Origin: Clostridiales bacterium UBA4717
GTDB taxonomy: Bacteria > Bacillota > Clostridia > Oscillospirales > CAG-272
Direction of reading: 5' to 3'
Length of the DNA stretch: 32,752 nt
Assembly (NCBI GenBank): GCA_002404395.1
Contig: DHJP01000172.1
Location: 25,191-57,942 of the forward strand
How positions within the stretch are numbered: position 1 is the stretch's first letter; the number at the start of each line of letters is the position of its first letter. Shown here piece by piece: positions 8,221-15,977 of this stretch. Position numbers and translations under genes: made by a program. The notes beneath the pieces were generated by a model, which had not been told where the DNA came from, searched no databases, and saw only the letters and a list, made by a program, of their open reading frames with translations.

Positions 8221-9444
8221 TCAGAACGCCCAATTTCCGTTTCTGAATATCGCTACGGTCTCGCCGTCCTCGGTGATACCGTCAATGTCAAGATCCTTGC
8301 TTCCGATCATGAAGTCCTCATGCACCATAGAATCGTTGATTCCCTTTTGACGGCATTCTTCAAGTGAATACTTTTCATAATCCTTCAGGCAGTTTGAGAA
8401 GCCTTCGCCGAGTGCCAGATGGCAGGCGGCATTTTCGTCAAACAGCGTATTGAGGAAAGTAATGCCTGAGTTCCTGATAGGAGAATCGTAAGGCACAAGC
8501 GCACATTCTCCGAGGTAAGCCGCGCCTTCGTCCATTGAGATAAGCTTTTTGAGCAGTTCTTCATTCTTCTCGGCTTTGACTTCTACCGCTTTTCCCTTTT
8601 CAAATCTGATCGAAAAATTATCTATCAGCTCACCGCGGTAAGACAGCGGGCGTGTCGAATATACGATTCCCTCCGCTTCGCCGCGCTTCGGAGTAATAAA
8701 TACCTCCTCACTCGGAATATTCGGATTGAACACTTCGCCCGAAAGCGTTTTTTCGCTTCCGCCCAAGAAGAGCGCGTCGTCAATAAGACCGACCTTAAGC
8801 TCGGTCCCGTTTGAGGAATGATATCTGAGTTCGCGCAGCTTTTTGGAATTGAGAAATTCACAGCGTGCGGAAAGGTCTGCATTATGCTCTCTCCACTCGG
8901 CGATCGGATCGTCGGTTGCACGCGAGGTATAGAGGATCGCTTCCCAAAGTTTTTCGACGGCTTTTCCCACAGGTTCTTTCGGGAAGACTTTTTTTGCCCA
9001 CTTTTTGCCGGGGACCGCCGCAATGCACCACTTATACTTGTTTTCCATTCTGTCGCGGTAGGGTTTGATCACCTTATACCGCGCCTGTGCGCCCTTTGCG
9101 TGCTTTTCCTGATTGATACCCGAAAGCCCGTCGGGGTCTTCGCTCATAATATATATCATTACAGGCAGCGTTTCAACGCGGTGTTCAAGCTTTTCACATT
9201 CCCACTTTTCAACATTTGAAAGCACCTTGAGGCTTCTGTGGCGGGTGTGGATGATCTCAAGCGGCTGATGGCTCCATTCAATTTCCACTTTTTTTGCACC
9301 GGCTTTATAACACTCGTCCGCAAGCATGGTTATAAACTCGGGTTGATCAAGTTCGGCGCGGATGATGACTTCATCGCCTTTAACGATTCCGGCACCGCAA
9401 ACCGCTATCAGATTTGCATATTTTCTGAGTACAGTCTTTTTCAT
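8221..9444 (-). CDS. Aminopeptidase, M29 family (AmpS/PepS-like)
   Basis: Metal-dependent cytosolic aminopeptidase of the thermophilic aminopeptidase family, releasing N-terminal amino acids from peptides. The 407 residues cover the full family. Metal-site landmarks near the C-terminus are SGEVFNPNIPSEEVF, YLGECALVP, ENAACHLALGEG and MVHEDFMIGS..LDIDG, supplying the conserved Glu, Glu, His, His and Asp. In the H-x-D-F-M-I-G motif the middle residue is Glu, which leaves the ligands intact. I place the start at 9444 (MKKTVLRKYANL): AAAGGA lies 11 bases upstream and homology starts there, whereas an ATG at 9456 directly abuts the ribosome site. Transcribed from its own promoter at 9524-9552. Confidence 0.9.
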   Translation of the reverse strand: MKKTVLRKYANLIAVCGAGIVKGDEVIIRAELDQPEFITMLADECYKAGAKKVEIEWSHQPLEIIHTRHRSLKVLSNVEKWECEKLEHRVETLPVMIYIMSEDPDGLSGINQEKHAKGAQARYKVIKPYRDRMENKYKWCIAAVPGKKWAKKVFPKEPVGKAVEKLWEAILYTSRATDDPIAEWREHNADLSARCEFLNSKKLRELRYHSSNGTELKVGLIDDALFLGGSEKTLSGEVFNPNIPSEEVFITPKRGEAEGIVYSTRPLSYRGELIDNFSIRFEKGKAVEVKAEKNEELLKKLISMDEGAAYLGECALVPYDSPIRNSGITFLNTLFDENAACHLALGEGFSNCLKDYEKYSLEECRQKGINDSMVHEDFMIGSKDLDIDGITEDGETVAIFRNGNWAF

Positions 9445-9523
9445 TTCAAATATCATCCTTTCGGTTATCGGCTTTATGACAAAGTTTATGCAAATATATA
9501 ATAATATTGCCTGTTTCGCTCAG

Positions 9524-9552
9524 ATTATATCACAATGCCGCGTTTACGTCAA
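9524..9552 (-). promoter_or_regulatory. Sigma-A promoter for the M29 aminopeptidase
   Basis: Read on the minus strand: TTGACG (9547-9552), a 17-bp spacer and TATAAT (9524-9529) with a TGA extension. Predicted start near 9517, leader about 70 nt. Confidence 0.85.
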
Positions 9553-9570
9553 GTATGAAAAAACAAACTC

Positions 9571-9611
9571 GAAAGGAGAACACGGTCCCGCACCGTGAAA
9601 GTGCAATAATG
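9571..9611 (+). promoter_or_regulatory. Ribosome binding site set back by a hairpin before DUF523
   Basis: GAAAGGAG (9571-9578) is followed by a perfect 6-bp stem CACGGT/ACCGTG (9581-9586 with 9592-9597, loop CCCGC) and then by ATG at 9609. The linear distance is 30 nt, but folding the stem shortens the effective spacing to about 13 nt. Confidence 0.5.
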
Positions 9612-10040
9612 ACGATTTTTGTAAGCGCCTGTCTGCTCGGAGTCTGCTGCCGCTATGACGGGCAAAGCAAGCCGAACCGAAAAGTTATCGGAATGCTCGG
9701 AAAACATACGCTGATACCGGTCTGCCCCGAGGTCTTCGGCGGCTTGAAAACGCCGCGTCTGCCCGCCGAAAGGATCGGTGCGCGGATAATCTGTAAAGAC
9801 GGTACCGATGTGACCGAAAACTATGTCCGCGGTGCCGAAGAAGTATTGAAGCTCGCAAAGCTTTATAACTGCCGCCTTGCCATACTCAAGGAGAGATCTC
9901 CCTCCTGCGGAAACGGCAGCATTTACGACGGTTCGTTCGGCGGTGTGCTCACTGACGGCGACGGAGTGCTGGCGGCGCTTCTGAAGGCAACCGATATTGA
10001 GGTCTTAGGCGAAAGCGACTTTCGAATAGATATGCTTTAA
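9609..10040 (+). CDS. DUF523 family protein
   Basis: A 143-residue protein of the DUF523 family: SACLLGVCCRYDG at the N-terminus, PVCPEVFGGLKTPRLPAER, and KERSPSCGNGSIYDG. Conserved cysteines in CLLG.CCRYDG, VCPE and SPSCG suggest metal or Fe-S binding, but the function of the family is not established. Start chosen at 9609 because homology begins with MTIFVSACLLG; an in-frame ATG at 9555 would add a non-conserved basic stretch. The only strong ribosome site (GAAAGGAG, 9571-9578) is 30 bases upstream, separated by a hairpin. Probably precedes sbcDC on the same transcript (86-base gap). Confidence 0.88.
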   Translation: MTIFVSACLLGVCCRYDGQSKPNRKVIGMLGKHTLIPVCPEVFGGLKTPRLPAERIGARIICKDGTDVTENYVRGAEEVLKLAKLYNCRLAILKERSPSCGNGSIYDGSFGGVLTDGDGVLAALLKATDIEVLGESDFRIDML

Positions 10041-10075
10041 CTCTGATAAAACGACCGCATCGCTCTCGCAGGCTT

Positions 10076-10126
10076 TCTGACTGACGATTGCTGTTTGAGT
10101 CGGCTTCGCCGACATGAAAGCTCAAT
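10076..10126 (+). repeat. Leader repeat copy 1, upstream of sbcD
   Basis: About 50 bases ending 1 base before the sbcD ATG. The core TGAGTCGGCTTCGCCGA includes a 6-bp hairpin (GTCGGC/GCCGAC, 10099-10113) and is followed by ATGAAAG as the ribosome site. A second copy lies on the minus strand directly before the beta-helix gene that starts at 27779; identity is about 75 to 80 per cent by eye. Confidence 0.7.
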
Positions 10127-11266
10127 ATGAAAATTATACATACCTCCGACCTGCACATCGGAAAGCGCGTCAACGAATACTCCATGATCGAAGACCAACG
10201 GTACATTCTCGAGCAGATCATTGCGCTTACGCGCGAGCATACCCCCGATGCATTTCTTATTTCCGGAGATATATACGACCGTCAGAATCCGAGTGCAGAG
10301 GCAGTATCTCTGTTCGGTGATTTTCTGACCGCCCTCTCGTCGGCATGCCCGAATATACTGATAATCAGCGGAAACCATGACAGCGAAGAACGTCTGGCTT
10401 TTGCCGGTGAGCTGTTTCACAAGAGCGGCATATATATTTCTCCGGTATTTGACGGGAAACTCAATACCGTCACGCTTTACGATGAATACGGCAAAATCAA
10501 TTTCGTACTTGCTCCGTTTATAAAACCCGCTGTCGTCAGACACTTTTTCCCGAACGAAGAATTTACGGAATATAACGACGCGCTGAAATTTTTGCTTGAC
10601 TCGGTGAATTATAATGACCGCACAGTTCTGCTGGCGCATCAGTTCGTTACGGGAGCCGCACGCTCCGACAGTGAAGAAGCCGCTTCGGTAGGAGGCGCCG
10701 AGGAAGTGAGCAGGGAATTATTTTCGCGCTTCGATTACACCGCCCTCGGACATATCCACCGTCCGCAGTCGCTCGGAAGAAACATCAGATATTCGGGATC
10801 ACCGCTCAAATACTCCGCCTCAGAAGTAAATTTTCAAAAAAGTCTTACACTTGTTATGCTCAAACAAAAGGGCGAACTTGAAATAAATGAGCTGCCGCTT
10901 ATACCTATGCGCGATATGCGCACAATTAAAGGAACGTATGCCGATATAATGGACGGCGCACACAAAGATGAGCATAAAAACGACTACGTTCATGCAGTGC
11001 TTACCGACACGGACGAGATTCCGAATGCGGCGGCGCGTCTCCGAAACGCATACCCAAATCTGATGACCTTACATTATGACAATATCAAAAACGCTTCCGA
11101 CGCCGAAGTGTTTGCCGAAAGCGTCAAACCGAGCATGACCCCGCTTGAATACCTGTGCGAGCTGTATGAAAAACAAAACAACAGCGAGCTTAAGGGTGAA
11201 AAACTGAAGCTTGCCGAAAATATGATCGACGAAATATTTTATAACGGAGAGGAAGCGCGCAAATGA
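10127..11266 (+). CDS. sbcD: Exonuclease SbcCD, nuclease subunit D
   Basis: Mre11-family Mn2+-dependent phosphoesterase that, with SbcC, degrades DNA ends and cleaves hairpins and protein-blocked ends. The 379 residues carry all phosphoesterase motifs: SDLHIG (Asp8, His10), SGDIYDR (Asp48), SGNHDSEERL (Asn83, His84), LLAHQFV and GHIHRPQ. Length is typical. The stop overlaps the sbcC start by 4 bases. The ribosome site is a modest GAAAG within the shared leader repeat. Confidence 0.95.
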   Translation: MKIIHTSDLHIGKRVNEYSMIEDQRYILEQIIALTREHTPDAFLISGDIYDRQNPSAEAVSLFGDFLTALSSACPNILIISGNHDSEERLAFAGELFHKSGIYISPVFDGKLNTVTLYDEYGKINFVLAPFIKPAVVRHFFPNEEFTEYNDALKFLLDSVNYNDRTVLLAHQFVTGAARSDSEEAASVGGAEEVSRELFSRFDYTALGHIHRPQSLGRNIRYSGSPLKYSASEVNFQKSLTLVMLKQKGELEINELPLIPMRDMRTIKGTYADIMDGAHKDEHKNDYVHAVLTDTDEIPNAAARLRNAYPNLMTLHYDNIKNASDAEVFAESVKPSMTPLEYLCELYEKQNNSELKGEKLKLAENMIDEIFYNGEEARK

Positions 11267-14061
11267 GACCTATAAAACTCACGATCTGCGGTTTTTGCTC
11301 TTATGCGGACAAAGTTACGCTTGATTTTGAAAAACTCGGCAAAAACGGAGTTTTTCTCATATACGGAAGCACCGGAAGCGGTAAGACCACACTATTTGAC
11401 GCAATTGCCTTTGCACTGTACGGAGAGCCGAGCGGAAGTGTGCGTTCGCCGAAGCTCTTGCGCAGTAAGCTTGCTTCGCCCGAAGATCCAACTTATGTAT
11501 CGCTTGAATTTGCGCTCGGCAATAAAACTTACACGGTCACACGCAATCCCGAATATTTACGCCAAAGCAAACGCGGCAGCGGCATGACGGTCGAAAAACC
11601 GAACGCCGAACTTATACTGCCCAATGACAAACTTATATGCGGAAAAGACAACGTCACTTCAAAAATACGCGAGCTGATCGGGCTTGACCGCGAACAGTTT
11701 TCGCAAATTGCCATGATCGCTCAAGGCGATTTCCGTGAAATGCTGCTTGCCGACACCGCGAAGCGCAGCGAGCTGTTGCGAAAGCTTTTCAAAACCGACA
11801 ACTATGAAAGGCTTCAAGAACAGATCAAGAACGCGGCAAGCGAAAAAAAGTCCGAATATGAAGCCGTCCTCGGTTCCCTGAGCCGCTATGCCGCAGGGAT
11901 AGTTTTACCGGCCGATATCGGTTCTGAGGTCACGACGCTCATTAAATCGGCGCTTGACGGAAATCAGGTTGAACCGAGCGATCTTGCAGAAGCGCTTAAT
12001 ACCCTTTCGGAATATTATAAAGCAAGCCTTGGTTCCGCCGAAAAAGCGCTTTCCGAATGTGAAAGCCGATATGACCGCTCAAAACACGCGCTTGAGCAAG
12101 CCGACGAGCTTTCAAAAAGCTTTGCGGCTTACGAAAAAGCACTTGAAGAAAGCAAAGCCGCCGACTCTGCCGCAAACGCCGCGCATACACTGCTGACCTT
12201 ACCCGATAATTCCCCCGAGCTGATCGACAACGCCAAAGCCGAACTTGCCGCGCTGATCGGTCATATAGCGGATTATTCGCGCCGCGATACCCTCAAAGCC
12301 GAAACCGCGGCGCTCAAAGCAGATATTTTATCGGCAAAGCGCGAGTATGACGAAGTAACCGCGAAGATCGAACAGGAGAAGCGCCTGCTTGAATCAAACC
12401 AAAACCTGCCCGAAATACTCGCAGCACTTTCGGAATCGCTCGGAGAATCTCAGATCGCGCTTGAAAAACTCGAAATACGCAGGACTTCCGTAACAAAGCT
12501 CATGACTCAGCTTGAACAAACCCTCCGAAGCGAGCGTGAATATAATATATCTCAAAATCTTTTTACCGAAAGGCTCAAAACCTATGAAGCCAAAAATCGC
12601 TTCCGCATTGAATGTGAGCGCATATTTATGAGCGCACGCGCGGGCATATTGGCTCAAAATCTTGAACAAGGTATGCCCTGCCCGGTATGCGGCTCGCGCG
12701 AACACCCCTCCCCGGCAGCCGTTCACAACACGCTTGAGCTTGACGGTATCAAACTGCAGGTTGACGAAGCAGCTTGCAAAACCGCCAAAGCCGATGCCGA
12801 AGCTGCCCTGAATCTGATGCAGGAAGCAAGCGATGAAGCCCATTCAAAGCAGAGTGCCCACCAAAATGAAGAAAAGCATCTCCGCGACCTTTGGTTTGAG
12901 TATTTTGCTACCGAACCGAACCTCGGTAAATCCGCGTCAGACACACTTGCGGCTGAACACTCAAAGTTAGAGCTTGAGTTTAGCGCTGAGTCTGCAAATC
13001 AAAATACGCTTAAAGCCGAAATTGAAAGGCTCAGGACTCTGTCAGGAGAGATTTCCAAGGTCGAAACCAAGCTTCGCTCCGACACGGATTCTGCCGCCGC
13101 GCTTAAGGAACGACTTGCCAAGGCTGAAACACTGCTCAAATCCAAGATGCTTGAATCTGAATCGATAAAGCTTGAATATGCCGACCTCGACTCGGCAAAC
13201 CGTGCGGTAAACGCACAAAAAAAGCGTATTGATACTCTGAGTGAAAATCGGGACCGGCTCGAAGCAAACGAGCGTTCCGCCGCGCTTGCAAGTTCTGCCG
13301 CAAACGCAAGACTTGCCGAGCTCAAAGCGCGCATTGCAGATAAATCCCGCCCCGATACAAATAAGCTCGCACTTGATACGAAAATGCTCGAAGCGCATCG
13401 GAACGAAGCAAGAGAGCTTCGCGACCGACTTGCCGCCGAAAACGCTAAAGCACACCTTGCCTGCAAGAATGCCGAAAACTCACTTGCAAAGATACAGCTT
13501 GCGGAAACGGATTATATCAACGCCAAAAATCTGTCAGACACAGTAAACGGTATGCTCTCCGGCAAGATCAAATTGAAGCTTGAAGCCTTTGTGCAAGCAA
13601 GCTATCTTGACCGCGTACTTGCCGCGGCAAACGTCAGATTATTGAAAATGACCGGTGCAAGATATGAGCTTATCAGAATGAAGGACGCGTCGGACAATTC
13701 CTCGCAAAGCGGACTTGAACTTAACGTGCATGACCACTATTCGGCCTGCGAGCGGAGCGTAAAGACCCTTTCGGGCGGCGAAACCTTTATGGCGTCTCTC
13801 TCGCTTGCGCTCGGAATGGCGGACATAGTCGAAAAGGAAGCCGCCGGGATCAGGATCGATTCGATGTTTATTGACGAGGGCTTCGGTTCGCTTGACCGTG
13901 AAGCGCTCACAAGCGCACTGAACGTAATTTCCGAGCTTTGCGGCAGCACGCGTTCGGTCGGCATAATCTCACACGTAGATGAGTTGCGCGCACGTATCGA
14001 CCGTAAGATACTTGTGAAACGTTCCCCGGACGGAGCCAGCAGCGCCGTCATTGAAGTATGA
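11263..14061 (+). CDS. sbcC: Exonuclease SbcCD, ATPase subunit C
   Basis: Rad50-like SMC-type ATPase partner of SbcD. In the 932 residues: Walker A GSTGSGKTT at 35-43, a Q-loop region (MIAQGDF), long Ala/Glu/Lys-rich coiled coils, a zinc hook CPVC at about 473-476 midway along, the ABC signature LSGGE at about 836, and Walker B with D-loop (MFIDEGFGSLD, about 868-878). The order and the central hook are diagnostic. It overlaps sbcD (ATGA), so the subunits are co-translated. Length is at the short end for the family because of shorter coiled coils. Confidence 0.95.
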   Translation: MRPIKLTICGFCSYADKVTLDFEKLGKNGVFLIYGSTGSGKTTLFDAIAFALYGEPSGSVRSPKLLRSKLASPEDPTYVSLEFALGNKTYTVTRNPEYLRQSKRGSGMTVEKPNAELILPNDKLICGKDNVTSKIRELIGLDREQFSQIAMIAQGDFREMLLADTAKRSELLRKLFKTDNYERLQEQIKNAASEKKSEYEAVLGSLSRYAAGIVLPADIGSEVTTLIKSALDGNQVEPSDLAEALNTLSEYYKASLGSAEKALSECESRYDRSKHALEQADELSKSFAAYEKALEESKAADSAANAAHTLLTLPDNSPELIDNAKAELAALIGHIADYSRRDTLKAETAALKADILSAKREYDEVTAKIEQEKRLLESNQNLPEILAALSESLGESQIALEKLEIRRTSVTKLMTQLEQTLRSEREYNISQNLFTERLKTYEAKNRFRIECERIFMSARAGILAQNLEQGMPCPVCGSREHPSPAAVHNTLELDGIKLQVDEAACKTAKADAEAALNLMQEASDEAHSKQSAHQNEEKHLRDLWFEYFATEPNLGKSASDTLAAEHSKLELEFSAESANQNTLKAEIERLRTLSGEISKVETKLRSDTDSAAALKERLAKAETLLKSKMLESESIKLEYADLDSANRAVNAQKKRIDTLSENRDRLEANERSAALASSAANARLAELKARIADKSRPDTNKLALDTKMLEAHRNEARELRDRLAAENAKAHLACKNAENSLAKIQLAETDYINAKNLSDTVNGMLSGKIKLKLEAFVQASYLDRVLAAANVRLLKMTGARYELIRMKDASDNSSQSGLELNVHDHYSACERSVKTLSGGETFMASLSLALGMADIVEKEAAGIRIDSMFIDEGFGSLDREALTSALNVISELCGSTRSVGIISHVDELRARIDRKILVKRSPDGASSAVIEV

Positions 14062-14066
14062 TCTAA

Positions 14067-14178
14067 TGCCGCCGCAGGCGGCGCAGAGAATAAACGTAAA
14101 ATTTCGCGTCGGCTGCGGCGCGGAAATCTGCGGCGTGAAAGTTGAGGTCTCGTTTAATAAGGACCTCGACTTTCACGC
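14067..14178. terminator. Hairpins between convergent sbcC and flippase genes
   Basis: A 6-bp stem (14068-14073 with 14077-14082) follows the sbcC stop. A long stem (14133-14149 with 14162-14178, 17 bp with one G-T wobble) lies 10 bases from the flippase stop. Neither strand has a clear U-run after the long stem, so a bidirectional terminator is likely by position but not certain. Confidence 0.5.
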
Positions 14179-14187
14179 TGATTGCTT

Positions 14188-15723
14188 TCAATGTTTGGGC
14201 GAAGCGATCGACCTCACCCATTTTCCGTCATCGGAGGTAACTGCATGAGTAAGCCTCAAAAGCAGAAAATACACTGCAGCAGCTGACAGAATATGTATCG
14301 TCAGCGCTTTATAGGAATAACCGACGGCATGAAGCGACTCAAGCACATATCTGACTATCGTACAGGCGCTCACCGCGCAGATCAGCGGCTTTACCACCCA
14401 TGTAAAAATATCCGGTTTTATCCCGGTAATATTTATCAGCCTGACGACACTGCAGGCGGTATTGAAAATTTCACTGACAAAGATCGTGATAATATAACCG
14501 AGTATTCCGAGTTTCGGGCAAAGAAAATACACCATCGCGGTGCTTGAAGCCGCGTCTATTATATTTATTTTCATATTGTAAAGCTGCTCGTCGAGTCCTT
14601 TAAGTATTGAGTCAACCGCGCTGTCGAAATACATAATAGGCATGAGCGGAGCGATTATTTTGATATAGTCCGCCGCATCATGACTGTTGTATATGACAAA
14701 ACCGAGCTCATGCGAAAAACATATCATTATTGCAGTCGCTCCGAAAGCGAACAGCAAAGTAAAGCGCATGACTCTGCCTATCATATAATTGATATGACGT
14801 TTTTCGCCCCGTGCGGCGGCAGCGGCAAATTCAGGTACAATAAGCAGATTGAACGAAGATAAGAATGCCGTGGGAAAGAGTACTATCGGTAGTACCATTC
14901 CCTGTAATACGCCGTAGGCCGAGAGCGCCTGTTCATACGAAGCACCGAAACGGCGCAACCCGTGCGGAATCAGTATATGTTCAAGCGTCACAAGCCCCGT
15001 GCGGATATACGAGGAAAGCGCGACCGGGATCGCAATATGTGTGATCTTTGAAAAGAGCCCCCCGCACTTCCCGATCACCCCGAAATTCTTTCGGACATCA
15101 TAAAGGTACAGTATAAATGTCATAAAGAATGACGCAAGCTCGCCGACTGTGCCTCCAGCCACAACCGCCAAACAAGCCGATTCGATGCTGTCCGAACAAA
15201 AAGCAGTCAATACGGTCACGGTGAAGGCGATTTTTACAAACTGCTCGAAAAATTGGGTCACCGCACTCTTGATCACTCTTCTGAGAGCAGTAAAATAGCC
15301 TTGCATTGCCGCCGTCATCGAAATAAAGGGCATACTCACGGCAAGCGCACGTAATGACGGCAAGGTACGCGCATCGCCGAGTATATTACCTGCAATAAGC
15401 GGTGCAGATAAGCCGATTGCTGCGAATGCCGCCGTGCCGAATACTGCCGAATAGATCAAGCAGTTAAGCATTGTGCGTCTGACCGCGCCCCGCTCACCGC
15501 GCCCCACAGCCTCTGCCGTAAGTCTTATGGAAGCCAGCGAAATTCCCGAAACCGCAAAAGTGACCGCAAGCGAATAAACGCTCATCACAAGCGACAAAAG
15601 TCCCATCCCCGCCGCGCCGAGCTTTGACGAAACATATACGTTGAACGACACGCCGACCGTGCGCAGCAAAAACGCTGTCAGACTGAGAAAAGCGCCGCCT
15701 CTCAGTATTTCCTTTGCCTTCAC
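14188..15723 (-). CDS. SpoVB/MurJ-type polysaccharide or lipid flippase (MATE/MOP fold)
   Basis: A 511-residue integral membrane protein with roughly 12 to 14 hydrophobic segments. Its N-terminus (ILRGGAFLSLTAFLLRTVGVSFNVYVSSKLGAAGMGLLSL, read in pieces) is typical of stage V sporulation protein B and related oligosaccharide flippases. It also has SGISLASIRLTAEAVGRG and AAMQGYFTALRR, both common in that group. Members move lipid-linked glycans across the membrane for peptidoglycan, spore cortex or surface polysaccharide. I choose GTG at 15723, 9 bases after GGAGG; an in-frame TTG at 15729 is only 3 bases from it. The gene is transcribed toward sbcC. A dedicated sporulation role cannot be shown. 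Confidence 0.85.
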   Translation of the reverse strand: MKAKEILRGGAFLSLTAFLLRTVGVSFNVYVSSKLGAAGMGLLSLVMSVYSLAVTFAVSGISLASIRLTAEAVGRGERGAVRRTMLNCLIYSAVFGTAAFAAIGLSAPLIAGNILGDARTLPSLRALAVSMPFISMTAAMQGYFTALRRVIKSAVTQFFEQFVKIAFTVTVLTAFCSDSIESACLAVVAGGTVGELASFFMTFILYLYDVRKNFGVIGKCGGLFSKITHIAIPVALSSYIRTGLVTLEHILIPHGLRRFGASYEQALSAYGVLQGMVLPIVLFPTAFLSSFNLLIVPEFAAAAARGEKRHINYMIGRVMRFTLLFAFGATAIMICFSHELGFVIYNSHDAADYIKIIAPLMPIMYFDSAVDSILKGLDEQLYNMKINIIDAASSTAMVYFLCPKLGILGYIITIFVSEIFNTACSVVRLINITGIKPDIFTWVVKPLICAVSACTIVRYVLESLHAVGYSYKALTIHILSAAAVYFLLLRLTHAVTSDDGKWVRSIASPKH

Positions 15724-15798
15724 GCCCAAATACCTCCGTAGAATATCTGTATTATATTATGAGAGGGCTGCAAATTAAATACCGCCGGGAGCGGTTGT

Positions 15799-15844
15799 AA
15801 AAAAGGGGTGTTAAAAAACTCAAACTGAGTTTTTTAACACCCCT
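15799..15844 (-). terminator. Terminator of the SLH-SGNH gene; palindrome family unit A
   Basis: A perfect stem of about 18 bp (15805-15822 with 15826-15843, loop AAC). On the minus strand it is followed by six U residues (15799-15804). It lies about 130 bases beyond the stop of the minus-strand SLH-SGNH gene. It resembles the palindrome at 28386-28428. Confidence 0.85.
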
Positions 15845-15977
15845 CGACATTGGCATCGGCGGCAAAAAGCCTAAAGCACGGAGCCAAAGCGGTAAAATGT
15901 CGCCTCACAAGCAGCGGATCCGGATCGGTATTTTTCGCTTACAGATCGATCCGACTTTATAAGACGGTAAAGCGGGA

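Noticed and set aside
13042..13466. Antisense frames inside sbcC.
   Set aside because: Ser/Arg/Phe-rich shadows of an Ala/Glu/Lys-rich coiled coil; the sbcC frame is complete and diagnostic.
14051..14248. Small open frame across the sbcC-flippase junction, and a similar one at 18375-18647.
   Set aside because: Both are translations of hairpin-rich intergenic DNA; their partial similarity reflects a repeat, not a protein.
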